From the NCBI GenBank assembly GCA_035303885.1, contig DATGRE010000133.1:1-11424 (forward strand): DNA of 11,424 nt, read 5' to 3'. A model generated the notes under the pieces. That model searched no databases and had not been told where the DNA came from. It worked only from the letters and a program-made list of their open reading frames with translations. The position numbers and the translations under genes were made by a program. This DNA comes from Zeimonas sp035303885 (GTDB lineage: Bacteria; Pseudomonadota; Gammaproteobacteria; Burkholderiales; Burkholderiaceae_E). Of the stretch, positions 1-7,957 are shown piece by piece; positions within the stretch are counted from its first letter, which is position 1, and every line of letters starts with the position of its first letter.

Positions 1-221
1 CATTCGGGATCCCGCTTCGACCCGGCGGAGCGCCGTGCGGTGCGGCTGCCGTCGACTGCGGCGTCGAGATGGCTCGGACCGGGCCCGAATGCCGCTCGCG
101 CTGCGAACGTGATGGGCGGCTCGAAATTCCGGATGGCGAGCTCGAGGCTCGACCGGTGGTTCAGGGCGCCGTGCAGCGCCGGGTACGGTGCGGCAGACGC
201 GGCCGGTCCCCGGGGCGCCAT
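1..221 (-). CDS. Possible N-terminal fragment of an unidentified divergent gene
   Basis: An ATG whose first base is at 221 opens a minus-strand frame that stays open to the window edge, giving about 73 residues. The first half includes the stretch SSLELAIRNFEPPITF and the later part is rich in Ala, Arg and Ser. I recognise no family. Third codon positions are mostly G or C but less so than in the clear genes of this window. A second minus-strand frame is also open across the same stretch, so openness alone proves little at this GC content. No Shine-Dalgarno precedes the ATG; a TATAAT box lies only about 14 nt upstream, which would imply a very short leader. It could equally be non-coding or be read in another frame. 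Low confidence. Confidence 0.2.
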   Translation of the reverse strand, partial: MAPRGPAASAAPYPALHGALNHRSSLELAIRNFEPPITFAARAAFGPGPSHLDAAVDGSRTARRSAGSKRDPE

Positions 222-237
222 TCACCGGGGCGCCATT
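210..237. repeat. 13-bp direct repeat, two copies 15 bp apart
   Basis: CCGGGGCGCCATT occurs at 210-222 and again, exactly, at 225-237, separated by two bases. Each copy contains the palindrome GGCGCC. The second copy overlaps the minus-strand TATAAT box. It may be a regulator site or a chance local duplication; the sequence alone does not decide. Confidence 0.55.
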
Positions 238-240
238 ATA
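235..240 (-). promoter_or_regulatory. Consensus-like -10 box, minus strand
   Basis: The minus strand reads TATAAT at 240-235, a perfect sigma-70 -10 hexamer in a very GC-rich setting. At 17-bp spacing the -35 position reads GGCGTG, which is not a good match, and no exact TGn extension is present. It would direct transcription leftward, towards the possible divergent gene. Confidence 0.3.
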
Positions 241-355
241 CGCATCGCTTCCGGGGCCACGCCGACGCCTCGGACCGCGAACGGCCGGGCGAAACCGATG
301 TTCGTCGTGGCGGCTTCGGGACGTTCACGGCTTCGTTGCGGCCCGGCGAAGAGCC

Positions 356-381
356 GCGAAGAAGGACTGCGAAGAAGGACT
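356..381. repeat. 13-bp perfect tandem repeat
   Basis: GCGAAGAAGGACT is present twice head to tail at 356-368 and 369-381. Related sequence flanks it: GCGAAGAG before (346-353) and ACGAAGAGG after (382-390). The array is purine-rich on the plus strand. 13 is not a multiple of 3, which argues against it being part of a repeated peptide. Confidence 0.65.
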
Positions 382-450
382 ACGAAGAGGCACGACCTCC
401 TCGTCGTTTCCGCCGCCCTCGCTCGCCGTGATCGACTCGTCGAATGCCGG

Positions 451-471
451 CGATCCGCGCATTGCGGATCG
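451..471. repeat. Perfect 8-bp inverted repeat (hairpin or operator)
   Basis: The arms CGATCCGC (451-458) and GCGGATCG (464-471) are exact reverse complements around the 5-base spacer GCATT. No T-run follows on either strand, so it does not look like an intrinsic terminator. It lies about 135 bp upstream of tetR. It could be a protein-binding palindrome or a hairpin; neither is shown. Confidence 0.45.
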
Positions 472-562
472 GCACACGACCCGTCTTGCGCAGGTGGGAA
501 GCGTCGCGACGCCGACCCCGATGCGCACCGGGTGACTTCGCCCGCAGCGCACGGATCCGCGG

Positions 563-568
563 TATAGT
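563..568 (+). promoter_or_regulatory. Probable -10 box of the tetR promoter
   Basis: TATAGT lies 38 bp before the tetR ATG and differs from TATAAT at one base. Transcription would begin near 575, directly at the CGAACG palindrome (577-590). No good -35 hexamer is seen at 16-18 bp spacing, so the promoter may need an activator or be weak. An 8-bp palindrome, CGGATCCG (552-559), sits just upstream. Confidence 0.4.
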
Positions 569-576
569 CTCGTTTT

Positions 577-590
577 CGAACGGTCGTTCG
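577..590. promoter_or_regulatory. Putative TetR-family operator O1 (CGAACG-GT-CGTTCG)
   Basis: Perfect 6-bp arms, CGAACG and CGTTCG, surround GT. TTTT lies directly outside the left arm and AAAA lies one base outside the right arm, extending the symmetry. The site falls between the TATAGT box and the tetR start codon, where a bound repressor would block its own transcription. Palindromes with GAAC/GTTC-type half-sites are common operators of TetR-family regulators. The same half-site sequence reappears before the dehydrogenase gene. Confidence 0.55.
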
Positions 591-606
591 CAAAACTCCC
601 CGCCGC

Positions 607-1302
607 ATGTCGCGCATCGCTCCGCCGTCCGCGTCGTCCCCGAGGCCGCCCCGCAAGCCCACGAAAGGCGAGCGCACGCGTGCGGCCATCGTCGACGCCG
701 CGCTCGAGCTGGCCGCGCGCGAGGGTCTCGAGGGACTCACGATCGGCGCGGTCGCGACGCGGATGCGGATGTCCAAGAGCGGCGTGTTCGCGCATTTCGG
801 CTCACGCGAAGATCTGCAGATCGCGGTGCTGAAGCGCTACGAGCGCGAATTCGTCGACGACGTGCTGCTGCCGGCGCTCGGCGCACCGCGCGGCCTGCCG
901 CGGCTGCGCGCGATCTTCGAGCGCTGGATGGCGCGCACGGCCGTCGAGGCCGGGAGCGGCTGCGTGTGGATCTCGGCCGCCGCCGAATACGACGATCGCA
1001 GCGGGCACATCCGCGACGAGCTCGTCTCGATGATCCGCTCGTGGCAGCGCGAATGCACGCGTGCGATCGAGCAGGCGGTCGAGGCCGGGCACCTGTCCGC
1101 CGACGTCGATCCGCAGGACCTGCTCTTCGCCCTCTACGGAATCATCCTCGTCGTGCATCACGACGCGCGGTTGCTGAACAGCGCCGACGCGGCGGGGCGT
1201 GCACGCCGCGCTTTCGATCGCGTCGTCGCGGCGCATGCACCGAGCATCTCGGCGCGCCCGTCGCCCACCAAAAAGTACGAACGTTCGATCGAGTTCGACT
1301 GA
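607..1302 (+). CDS. TetR/AcrR-family transcriptional regulator, likely repressor of the beta-oxidation operon
   Basis: A 231-residue protein with a typical TetR N-terminal DNA-binding domain after a Pro/Ser-rich tail of about 19 residues. The family pattern is clear: GERTRAAIVDAALELAAREG (21-40), then LTIGAVATRMRMSKSGVFAHF (44-64), which contains the helix-turn-helix and the usual F-x-H-F ending at 61-64, then SREDL. The C-terminal 150 residues are helical, as in ligand-binding TetR domains, and give no ligand by inspection. Length is normal for the family. The ATG at 607 has no clear Shine-Dalgarno, but no better in-frame start precedes the domain. The gene lies 30 bp before the acyl-CoA dehydrogenase gene on the same strand, with CGAACG/CGTTCG palindromes before and inside its end. 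Autoregulation and control of the downstream operon by an acyl-CoA ligand are inferred. Confidence 0.93.
   Translation: MSRIAPPSASSPRPPRKPTKGERTRAAIVDAALELAAREGLEGLTIGAVATRMRMSKSGVFAHFGSREDLQIAVLKRYEREFVDDVLLPALGAPRGLPRLRAIFERWMARTAVEAGSGCVWISAAAEYDDRSGHIRDELVSMIRSWQRECTRAIEQAVEAGHLSADVDPQDLLFALYGIILVVHHDARLLNSADAAGRARRAFDRVVAAHAPSISARPSPTKKYERSIEFD
1278..1287. promoter_or_regulatory. Putative TetR-family operator O2 (CGAACGTTCG)
   Basis: A perfect 10-bp palindrome inside the last codons of tetR, 45 bp before the dehydrogenase ATG. It shares the CGAACG and CGTTCG half-sites with O1, but here they overlap rather than being separated by GT, so the half-site spacing is 4 bp shorter. It is well placed to control the structural genes. 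I could not identify a convincing -35/-10 pair beside it. Because it lies in coding sequence it could be chance. Confidence 0.4.
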
Positions 1303-1332
1303 ACCCTGTCGCATTCCCTCAGGAGCAACGCC

Positions 1333-3117
<1,785 letters not shown>

Positions 3118-3129
3118 CGGGCGCAGTCG

Positions 3130-3687
3130 ATGCAGGCGAGCCGTTCCCTTCTGTACGCCGCGTCGCTGGTCGCGTGCCTCGCGACCTTCGCGCCGTTCGC
3201 GTTCGCCCAGTCTGCCGATCGTGCCGCCGACGCGCCGCCCGTCCGATCGCATGCGCAGGACGCGCCACGCGCCGCCGGAGCCGATGCGCGGTCGGTCGTG
3301 GCGGCGGACGATTCGCCGGTCGGCCTGTGGCGCAGCATCGACGACGAGACGAAGCAGCCGAAGGCGCTGATCCGCATCACCGAGGAAGACGGCGTCTTCG
3401 TCGGCCGCATCGAGAAGATCCTCACCGAACGTACCGACGCGGTCTGCGACCTGTGCACCGACGAGCGCAAGGACCAGCCGGTGCAGGGCATGCGCATCGT
3501 CGAAGGCATGCGCGCGAGCGGCGACGAGCCCGGCCTCTACGAGGGCGGGCGCATCCTCGACCCGCAGAACGGCAAGATCTATCGCAGCCGGATGCGCGTC
3601 GTCGACGCAGGCGAGCGGCTCGAGGTGCGCGGCTACGTCGGCGCGCCGCTGTTCGGGCGCACGCAGACCTGGATTCGCGAGCGCTGA
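3130..3687 (+). CDS. Secreted DUF2147-family protein
   Basis: A 185-residue protein with a clear Sec signal peptide: Arg5, a hydrophobic core at about 7-25, and a predicted cut after AFA at 26/27. A low-complexity Ala/Asp linker runs to about 60. The DUF2147 domain follows (about 61-185): SPVGLWRSIDDETKQPKALI, GRIEKIL, CDLCTDERKDQPVQGM (Cys106 and Cys109 form a C-x2-C pair), GRILDPQNGKIYRSRM, and a C-terminal LEVRGYVGAPLFGRTQTWIR. These are the hallmark blocks of the family, whose function is not established as far as I know. It should act in the periplasm. It sits 12 bp after the dehydrogenase stop and 44 bp before the HAD/ECH fusion, so it is transcribed with cytoplasmic beta-oxidation enzymes. 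No good ribosome-binding site precedes it. Why an exported protein belongs to this operon is unclear. Confidence 0.92.
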   Translation: MQASRSLLYAASLVACLATFAPFAFAQSADRAADAPPVRSHAQDAPRAAGADARSVVAADDSPVGLWRSIDDETKQPKALIRITEEDGVFVGRIEKILTERTDAVCDLCTDERKDQPVQGMRIVEGMRASGDEPGLYEGGRILDPQNGKIYRSRMRVVDAGERLEVRGYVGAPLFGRTQTWIRER

Positions 3688-3719
3688 GGCGCTACGCGAG
3701 CGAATCGCAACCCGAATCG

Positions 3720-3724
3720 AAGGA
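3720..3724 (+). promoter_or_regulatory. Ribosome-binding site fixing a GTG start
   Basis: AAGGA lies 7 nt before the GTG at 3732. It selects this GTG over upstream in-frame starts, which would extend the frame back through the DUF2147 gene in a different reading frame. Confidence 0.75.
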
Positions 3725-3731
3725 CAGCCAA

Positions 3732-6140
3732 GTGGACAAGTTCATCGTCAGGAAGGCGGCCGTGCTCGGCGCCGGCGTCATGGGCGCACAGATCGCCGCG
3801 CATCTGGTGAACGCGAGAGTCGCGGTCGTGCTGTTCGACCTGCCGGCGAAGGAGGGGCCGAAGAACGGCATCGCCGCGCGCGCGGTCGAGGCGCTGAGGA
3901 AGCTGAACCCGGCACCGCTCGGGAGGGCCGATCTCGCCGCGGAGATCGAGGTCGCGAATTACGACGACGATCTCGGGAAGCTGGGCGACTGCGACCTGGT
4001 GATCGAGGCGATCGCCGAGCGGATCGACTGGAAGCTCGACCTGTATGCGAAGGTCGCGCCCGCGCTGGCGCCGCACGCGATCCTCGCGACGAACACCTCG
4101 GGGCTGTCGATCCGCAGGCTCGGCGACGGGCTGCCGACGGAGCTGCGCCCGCGCTTCTGCGGCGTGCACTTCTTCAACCCGCCGCGCTACATGCACCTGG
4201 TCGAGCTGATCCCGACGCCGGACACCGCGTCCGCGGTCGTCGACCGGCTCGAGTCGTTCCTGACGACCACGCTCGGCAAGGGCTGCGTGCGCGCGAAGGA
4301 CACGCCGAACTTCATCGCCAACCGGATCGGCATCTTCGGAATCCTCGCCGCGGTGCGCGAGGCCGAACGCTTCGGGCTCGGCTTCGACGTCGTCGACGAT
4401 CTCACCGGCTCGAAGCTCGGGCGTGCGAAGTCGGGCACCTTCCGCACCGCCGACGTCGTCGGCCTGGACACCGTCGGGCACGTGATGAAGACGATGCAGG
4501 ACAACCTGCGCGACGATCCCTTCCATCCGCTGTACGAGACGCCGGCCGTGTTCTCGACGCTGATCGAGCGGGGTGCGCTCGGCCAGAAGTCGGGTGCGGG
4601 CTTCTATCGCAAGGACGGCAGGAAGATCCTGCGCTTCGATCCGGCCAGCGGCGACTACGTCGCGGCCGGGGCGAAGGCCGACGAGACGGTCGTCCGGATG
4701 CTGAAGAAGAAGACCTGGGGCGAGCGGCTCGCGTTGCTGCGCGAGTCGAAGAACCCGCAGGCGCAGTTCGTCTGGGCGTTGCTGCGCGACGGCTTCCAGT
4801 ACGCCGCCGCCAAGCTCGAGGAGATCGCCGACAACGCGCGCGACGTCGACCTGGCGATGCGCTTCGGCTTCGGCATGGAGCAGGGCCCGTTCGAGATCTG
4901 GCAGCAGGCGGGCTGGTCGCAGGTGGCCGAGTGGATCCGCGAGGACATCGACGCGGGCCGCGCGCTCGCGAAGGTGCCGTTGCCCGCGTGGGTCTTCGCC
5001 GGCAAGGTCGCCGAACGCGGCGGCGTGCACCAGCCCGAGGGCTCGTACTCGCCGGCGCGCGACGCCTTCGTGCCGCGCGCCGAGCATCCGGTGTATGCGC
5101 GGCAGATCTTCCGTGCGTCGGTCGCCGGCGAGAACGCGCCCGATCCGCACACTGCGGGAACGACGGTGTTCGAGAACGACGCGATCCGCCTGTGGACGCT
5201 CGACGAAGGGCGGTACCGCGACGTGCTGATCGCGTCGATCCGCTCGAAGATGCACGCGATCGGCCCCGACGTCATCGAAGGACTGATGCACGGCGTCGAG
5301 CTCGCCGAGAAGCGGTATCGGGGCCTCGTCGTCTGGTCGCCCGACGACCCGTTCTCGGTCGGCGCCGACCTGCAGGCGATCCTGCCGGTGTTCATGAGCG
5401 GCGGCGTGAAGGCGATCGAGCCGCTCGAGCGCCGCCTGCAGGACGCGATGCTGCGGCTGCGCTATGCGCAGGTGCCGACGGTGGCGGCCGTCTCCGGCAT
5501 GGCGCTCGGCGGCGGCTGCGAGCTGGCGCTGTATTGCGCCCGTCGCGTCGCGTATCTCGAGAGCTACATCGGGCTGGTCGAGGTCGGCGTCGGCCTCGTC
5601 CCGGGCGCCGGCGGCCTCGCCTACGGCGCGCGGCGCGCGGCCGAGGAGCAGCAGGCGGCCCCCGAGGCGTACCTGCTGCACTTCCTGAAGAAGTACTTCA
5701 CCGCGGCGGCGATGGCCGAGGTGTCGAAGTCGGCGCTCGAGGCGCAGGCCACCGGCTGGCTGCTCGATTCCGACCTCGTCGTCTTCAACCGCTACGAGCT
5801 GCTGCATGTGGCGCTGAACGAGGCGCTGGCGATGAGCGAGGCGGGCTATCGCGCCCCGCGGCGGGCGAAGTTCCCCGCGGCCGGACGCTCGGTGCTGGCG
5901 ACGATCGAGGCGCAGCTGGCGAACCTGCGCGACGGCGGCTTCGCGAGCGCGCACGACTACCACCTCGCGCGGCTGATCGCCGAGGCGATGTGCGGCGGCG
6001 ACGTCGACGAGGGCACGATCGTCGACGAGGAATGGATCCTCGGACTCGAGCGCCGCGCGTTCCTGTCGCTGCTGAACCATCCGAAGACGCAGGAGCGCGT
6101 GATGGGGATGCTGCAGACCGGCAAGCCGGTGCGCAATTGA
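3732..6140 (+). CDS. Bifunctional 3-hydroxyacyl-CoA dehydrogenase / enoyl-CoA hydratase (FadN-like order)
   Basis: An 802-residue fusion that hydrates 2-enoyl-CoA and oxidises the 3-hydroxyacyl-CoA with NAD+. The dehydrogenase part comes first, opposite to E. coli FadB and as in Bacillus FadN. Dehydrogenase: Rossmann motif GAGVMG (Gly13, Gly15, Gly18); NTSGLS with Ser123; GVHFFNPP with catalytic His146; Glu158 in LVELIP; TPNFIANR with Asn197. These match the Ser/His/Glu/Asn active site of human HAD. Its C-terminal domain runs to about 480, including GQKSGAGFY. Crotonase part: oxyanion segment FSVGADL (541-547), and GGGCE with Glu597 and LVEVG with Glu617, 20 residues apart like Glu144/Glu164 of rat hydratase, so hydratase activity is expected. 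The GTG start gives the canonical N-terminus beginning just before the Rossmann strand. The stop shares one base with the thioesterase ATG. Its thiolase partner is two genes downstream. Confidence 0.96.
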   Translation: MDKFIVRKAAVLGAGVMGAQIAAHLVNARVAVVLFDLPAKEGPKNGIAARAVEALRKLNPAPLGRADLAAEIEVANYDDDLGKLGDCDLVIEAIAERIDWKLDLYAKVAPALAPHAILATNTSGLSIRRLGDGLPTELRPRFCGVHFFNPPRYMHLVELIPTPDTASAVVDRLESFLTTTLGKGCVRAKDTPNFIANRIGIFGILAAVREAERFGLGFDVVDDLTGSKLGRAKSGTFRTADVVGLDTVGHVMKTMQDNLRDDPFHPLYETPAVFSTLIERGALGQKSGAGFYRKDGRKILRFDPASGDYVAAGAKADETVVRMLKKKTWGERLALLRESKNPQAQFVWALLRDGFQYAAAKLEEIADNARDVDLAMRFGFGMEQGPFEIWQQAGWSQVAEWIREDIDAGRALAKVPLPAWVFAGKVAERGGVHQPEGSYSPARDAFVPRAEHPVYARQIFRASVAGENAPDPHTAGTTVFENDAIRLWTLDEGRYRDVLIASIRSKMHAIGPDVIEGLMHGVELAEKRYRGLVVWSPDDPFSVGADLQAILPVFMSGGVKAIEPLERRLQDAMLRLRYAQVPTVAAVSGMALGGGCELALYCARRVAYLESYIGLVEVGVGLVPGAGGLAYGARRAAEEQQAAPEAYLLHFLKKYFTAAAMAEVSKSALEAQATGWLLDSDLVVFNRYELLHVALNEALAMSEAGYRAPRRAKFPAAGRSVLATIEAQLANLRDGGFASAHDYHLARLIAEAMCGGDVDEGTIVDEEWILGLERRAFLSLLNHPKTQERVMGMLQTGKPVRN

Positions 6141-6685
6141 TGTCGGCCTCCGCACAGAACACCGGCCGGGCGGCGATGGACGGATCGGTGCACGAAGGCT
6201 CCGCCGCGGCGATGCTCGAGCTCGGCCGCCGGGTGCTCGCCGCGCAGCCGTTCAGCGTGCTGCTCGGCGCGCGGCTCGTCGCCTTCGGCCCCGAGGGTGC
6301 CGAGCTCGAGCTGCCGATCACCGAGACGCTGCGCCAGCAGTACGGCTTCGTGCACGGCGGCGTCGTCGGCTATCTCGCCGACAACGCGCTGACCTACGCG
6401 GGCGGCGCCGCGCTCGGCACCGAGGTCGTCACCGCGGAATACAAGATCAACTACCTGCGTCCGGCGCTCGGCGAACGGCTCGTCGCGCGTTCCGCCGTGC
6501 TGCATGCCGGGCGCAACCAGGCGGTGTGCCGGTGCGACGTCTTCGTCGCGGGCGACCGCGGCGAGACGCTGTGCGCGGTCGCGCAGGGAACGATCGTGCG
6601 CTTGTCCCAGGGGCGCACGCAGGCGGACCGCGAAGGGTCCGCGGCCGACGGCGCGCCGTCGATGAATTCGAGGAGTGCTCGATGA
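6140..6685 (+). CDS. PaaI-type hotdog-fold acyl-CoA thioesterase
   Basis: A 181-residue single hotdog domain (about 33-160) predicted to hydrolyse acyl-CoA or related thioesters. The signature is YGFVHGGVVGYLADNALTYA (68-87): His72-Gly-Gly begins the central helix, and Asp81 aligns with the catalytic Asp of PaaI-type enzymes. YKINYLRP and GRNQAVCRCDVF are typical strands of the fold. Tails of about 30 residues at the N-terminus and 20 at the C-terminus lie outside the domain and look disordered. The ATG at 6140 overlaps the preceding stop by one base (TGATG), and the stop overlaps the thiolase ATG by four (ATGA), so translation is probably coupled on both sides. A start at Met13 (6176) is possible. 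Its likely role is releasing CoA from stalled or branched intermediates; the substrate is unknown. Confidence 0.9.
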   Translation: MSASAQNTGRAAMDGSVHEGSAAAMLELGRRVLAAQPFSVLLGARLVAFGPEGAELELPITETLRQQYGFVHGGVVGYLADNALTYAGGAALGTEVVTAEYKINYLRPALGERLVARSAVLHAGRNQAVCRCDVFVAGDRGETLCAVAQGTIVRLSQGRTQADREGSAADGAPSMNSRSAR

Positions 6686-7911
6686 ACAGGCAGATCCAGG
6701 ATGTGTACGTCGTGGCCGCCACGCGCGCGCCGATCGGCAAGGCCCCCAAGGGGGTGTTCCGCAACACGCGGCCCGACGACCTGCTCGTGCATTCGCTGCG
6801 CGCGGCGCTCGCGCAGGTGCCGTCGCTCGACCCGGCGGCGATCGAGGACGTGATCGTCGGCTGTGCGATCCCCGAGGCGCAGCAGGGGCTGAACGTCGCC
6901 CGCGTCGGGGCGCTGCTCGCCGGGCTGCCCGACACGGTGGGCGGCGTCACCGTCAACCGCTTCTGCGCGTCCGGCCTCACCGCGGTGGCGATCGCCGCCG
7001 ACCGCATCCGGGTGGGCGAGGCAGACGCGATGATCGCCGCCGGCACCGAGTCGATGAGCCAGGTGCCGATGATGGGCAACAAGCCGTCGATCAACCCGCA
7101 CGTGTTCGCGCGCGACGAGCACGTCGGCATCGCCTACGGGATGGGGCTCACCGCCGAGAAGGTCGCCCAGCAGTGGCAGGTTTCGCGCGAGGACCAGGAT
7201 GCGTTCGCGCTCGAGTCGCACCGCAAGGCGATCGCCGCGCAGCAGTCGGGCGAGTTCGGCGACGAGATCACGCCGATCGAGATCACCGAGCGCATCCCGC
7301 ATCTCGGCACCGGCGAGATCGAGTTGCGCAAGCGCACCGTCGCGCAGGACGAGGGTCCGCGCGCCGACACCTCGGCCGAGGCGCTGGCGAAGCTGCGGCC
7401 GGTGTTCGCTTCGCCGCGCGGCGTCGACGGCAAGCCCACCGGGATGGGCAGCGTCACGGCCGGCAACAGCTCCCAGACGTCCGACGGCTCGGGCGCGCTC
7501 GTGCTCGTGTCCGAGCGGATGCTGAAGCGGTTCTCGCTCACGCCGCTCGCGCGCTTCGTCTCGTTCTCGGTGCGCGGCGTGCCGCCGGCGATCATGGGCA
7601 TCGGTCCGAAGGAAGCGATCCCGGCCGCGCTGAAGACGGCCGGGCTGTCGCTCGACGACATCGGCTGGATCGAGCTGAACGAGGCCTTCGCCGCGCAGTC
7701 GCTCGCGGTGATCCGCGAGCTCGGCCTGGACCCGCAGCGGGTGAATCCGCTCGGCGGTGCGATCGCGCTCGGGCATCCGCTCGGCGCCACCGGCGCGATC
7801 CGCTCGGGCACCGTCGTGCACGGGCTGCGTCGCCGCAACCTGAAGTACGGCATGGTGACGATGTGCGTCGGCACCGGGATGGGCGCGGCGGGGATCTTCG
7901 AGCGCGTCTGA
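6682..7911 (+). CDS. Acetyl-CoA C-acyltransferase (3-ketoacyl-CoA thiolase)
   Basis: A 409-residue thiolase, the normal length, which cleaves 3-ketoacyl-CoA with CoA to give acetyl-CoA and a shortened acyl-CoA. All catalytic elements are present: nucleophile Cys95 in VNRFCASGL; NEAFA (333-337); His365 in GGAIALGHPLGATGA; and Cys395 in MVTMCVGTGMG. The TESMSQVPMM segment near 120 is also typical. AGGAG at 6671-6675, 7 nt before the ATG, supports the start; it lies inside the end of the thioesterase gene, with which it overlaps by ATGA. Given the dehydrogenase/hydratase two genes upstream, a degradative FadA-like role is much more likely than a biosynthetic acetyl-CoA acetyltransferase role, although sequence inspection alone cannot exclude overlap in activity. 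Confidence 0.95.
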   Translation: MNRQIQDVYVVAATRAPIGKAPKGVFRNTRPDDLLVHSLRAALAQVPSLDPAAIEDVIVGCAIPEAQQGLNVARVGALLAGLPDTVGGVTVNRFCASGLTAVAIAADRIRVGEADAMIAAGTESMSQVPMMGNKPSINPHVFARDEHVGIAYGMGLTAEKVAQQWQVSREDQDAFALESHRKAIAAQQSGEFGDEITPIEITERIPHLGTGEIELRKRTVAQDEGPRADTSAEALAKLRPVFASPRGVDGKPTGMGSVTAGNSSQTSDGSGALVLVSERMLKRFSLTPLARFVSFSVRGVPPAIMGIGPKEAIPAALKTAGLSLDDIGWIELNEAFAAQSLAVIRELGLDPQRVNPLGGAIALGHPLGATGAIRSGTVVHGLRRRNLKYGMVTMCVGTGMGAAGIFERV

Positions 7912-7946
7912 AGTAGGATCGGCGTCTGCGCGCCGTTTCGATCATC

Positions 7947-7950
7947 GGAG
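7947..7950 (+). promoter_or_regulatory. Ribosome-binding site fixing a TTG start
   Basis: GGAG lies 7 nt before the TTG at 7958. The TTG gives the expected crotonase N-terminus; the next in-frame ATG (codon 29, at 8042) would remove the first beta-strand and the R-x-A-R-P-E-R-R-N-A-I motif. Confidence 0.7.
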
Positions 7951-7957
7951 ATCCGCC

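Larger units (their letters stand above)
222..606. other. Intergenic/regulatory stretch upstream of tetR
   Basis: I find no convincing gene here. The open frames on both strands give Arg-rich, low-complexity translations that overlap one another and resemble no family. The stretch is less uniformly GC-rich than the coding parts. It contains several short structured elements listed separately: the direct repeat next to TATAAT, a 13-bp tandem repeat, an 8-bp inverted repeat, the TATAGT box and the CGAACG palindrome. If a divergent gene really starts near 221, this is a roughly 385-bp divergent control region. Confidence 0.5.

Noticed and set aside
356..471. CRISPR array or attachment site
   Set aside because: Only two adjacent 13-bp units without spacers, and a single inverted repeat; no cas gene, integrase or tRNA end nearby.
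40..567. Overlapping plus-strand open frames of 115-175 residues before tetR
   Set aside because: All are Arg/Ala/Ser-rich with no family resemblance, cover repeats and promoter-like elements, and lack ribosome-binding sites.
3174..3731. N-terminal extension of the HAD/ECH fusion into the DUF2147 gene
   Set aside because: The extra 186 residues are an out-of-frame reading of DUF2147. The GTG at 3732 has a good ribosome-binding site and gives the family N-terminus.
3633..6155. 840-residue open frame on the minus strand opposite the HAD/ECH fusion
   Set aside because: It is an antisense shadow of a gene with a full set of catalytic motifs. The translation is Arg/Ala/Leu/His-rich with no domain, as expected when a high-GC gene is read in reverse.
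7912..7957. Terminator or new promoter between the thiolase and the isomerase
   Set aside because: Only a 5-bp stem (CGGCG/CGCCG) followed by TTT is seen, and no -35/-10 pair; the gap is short enough for simple read-through.
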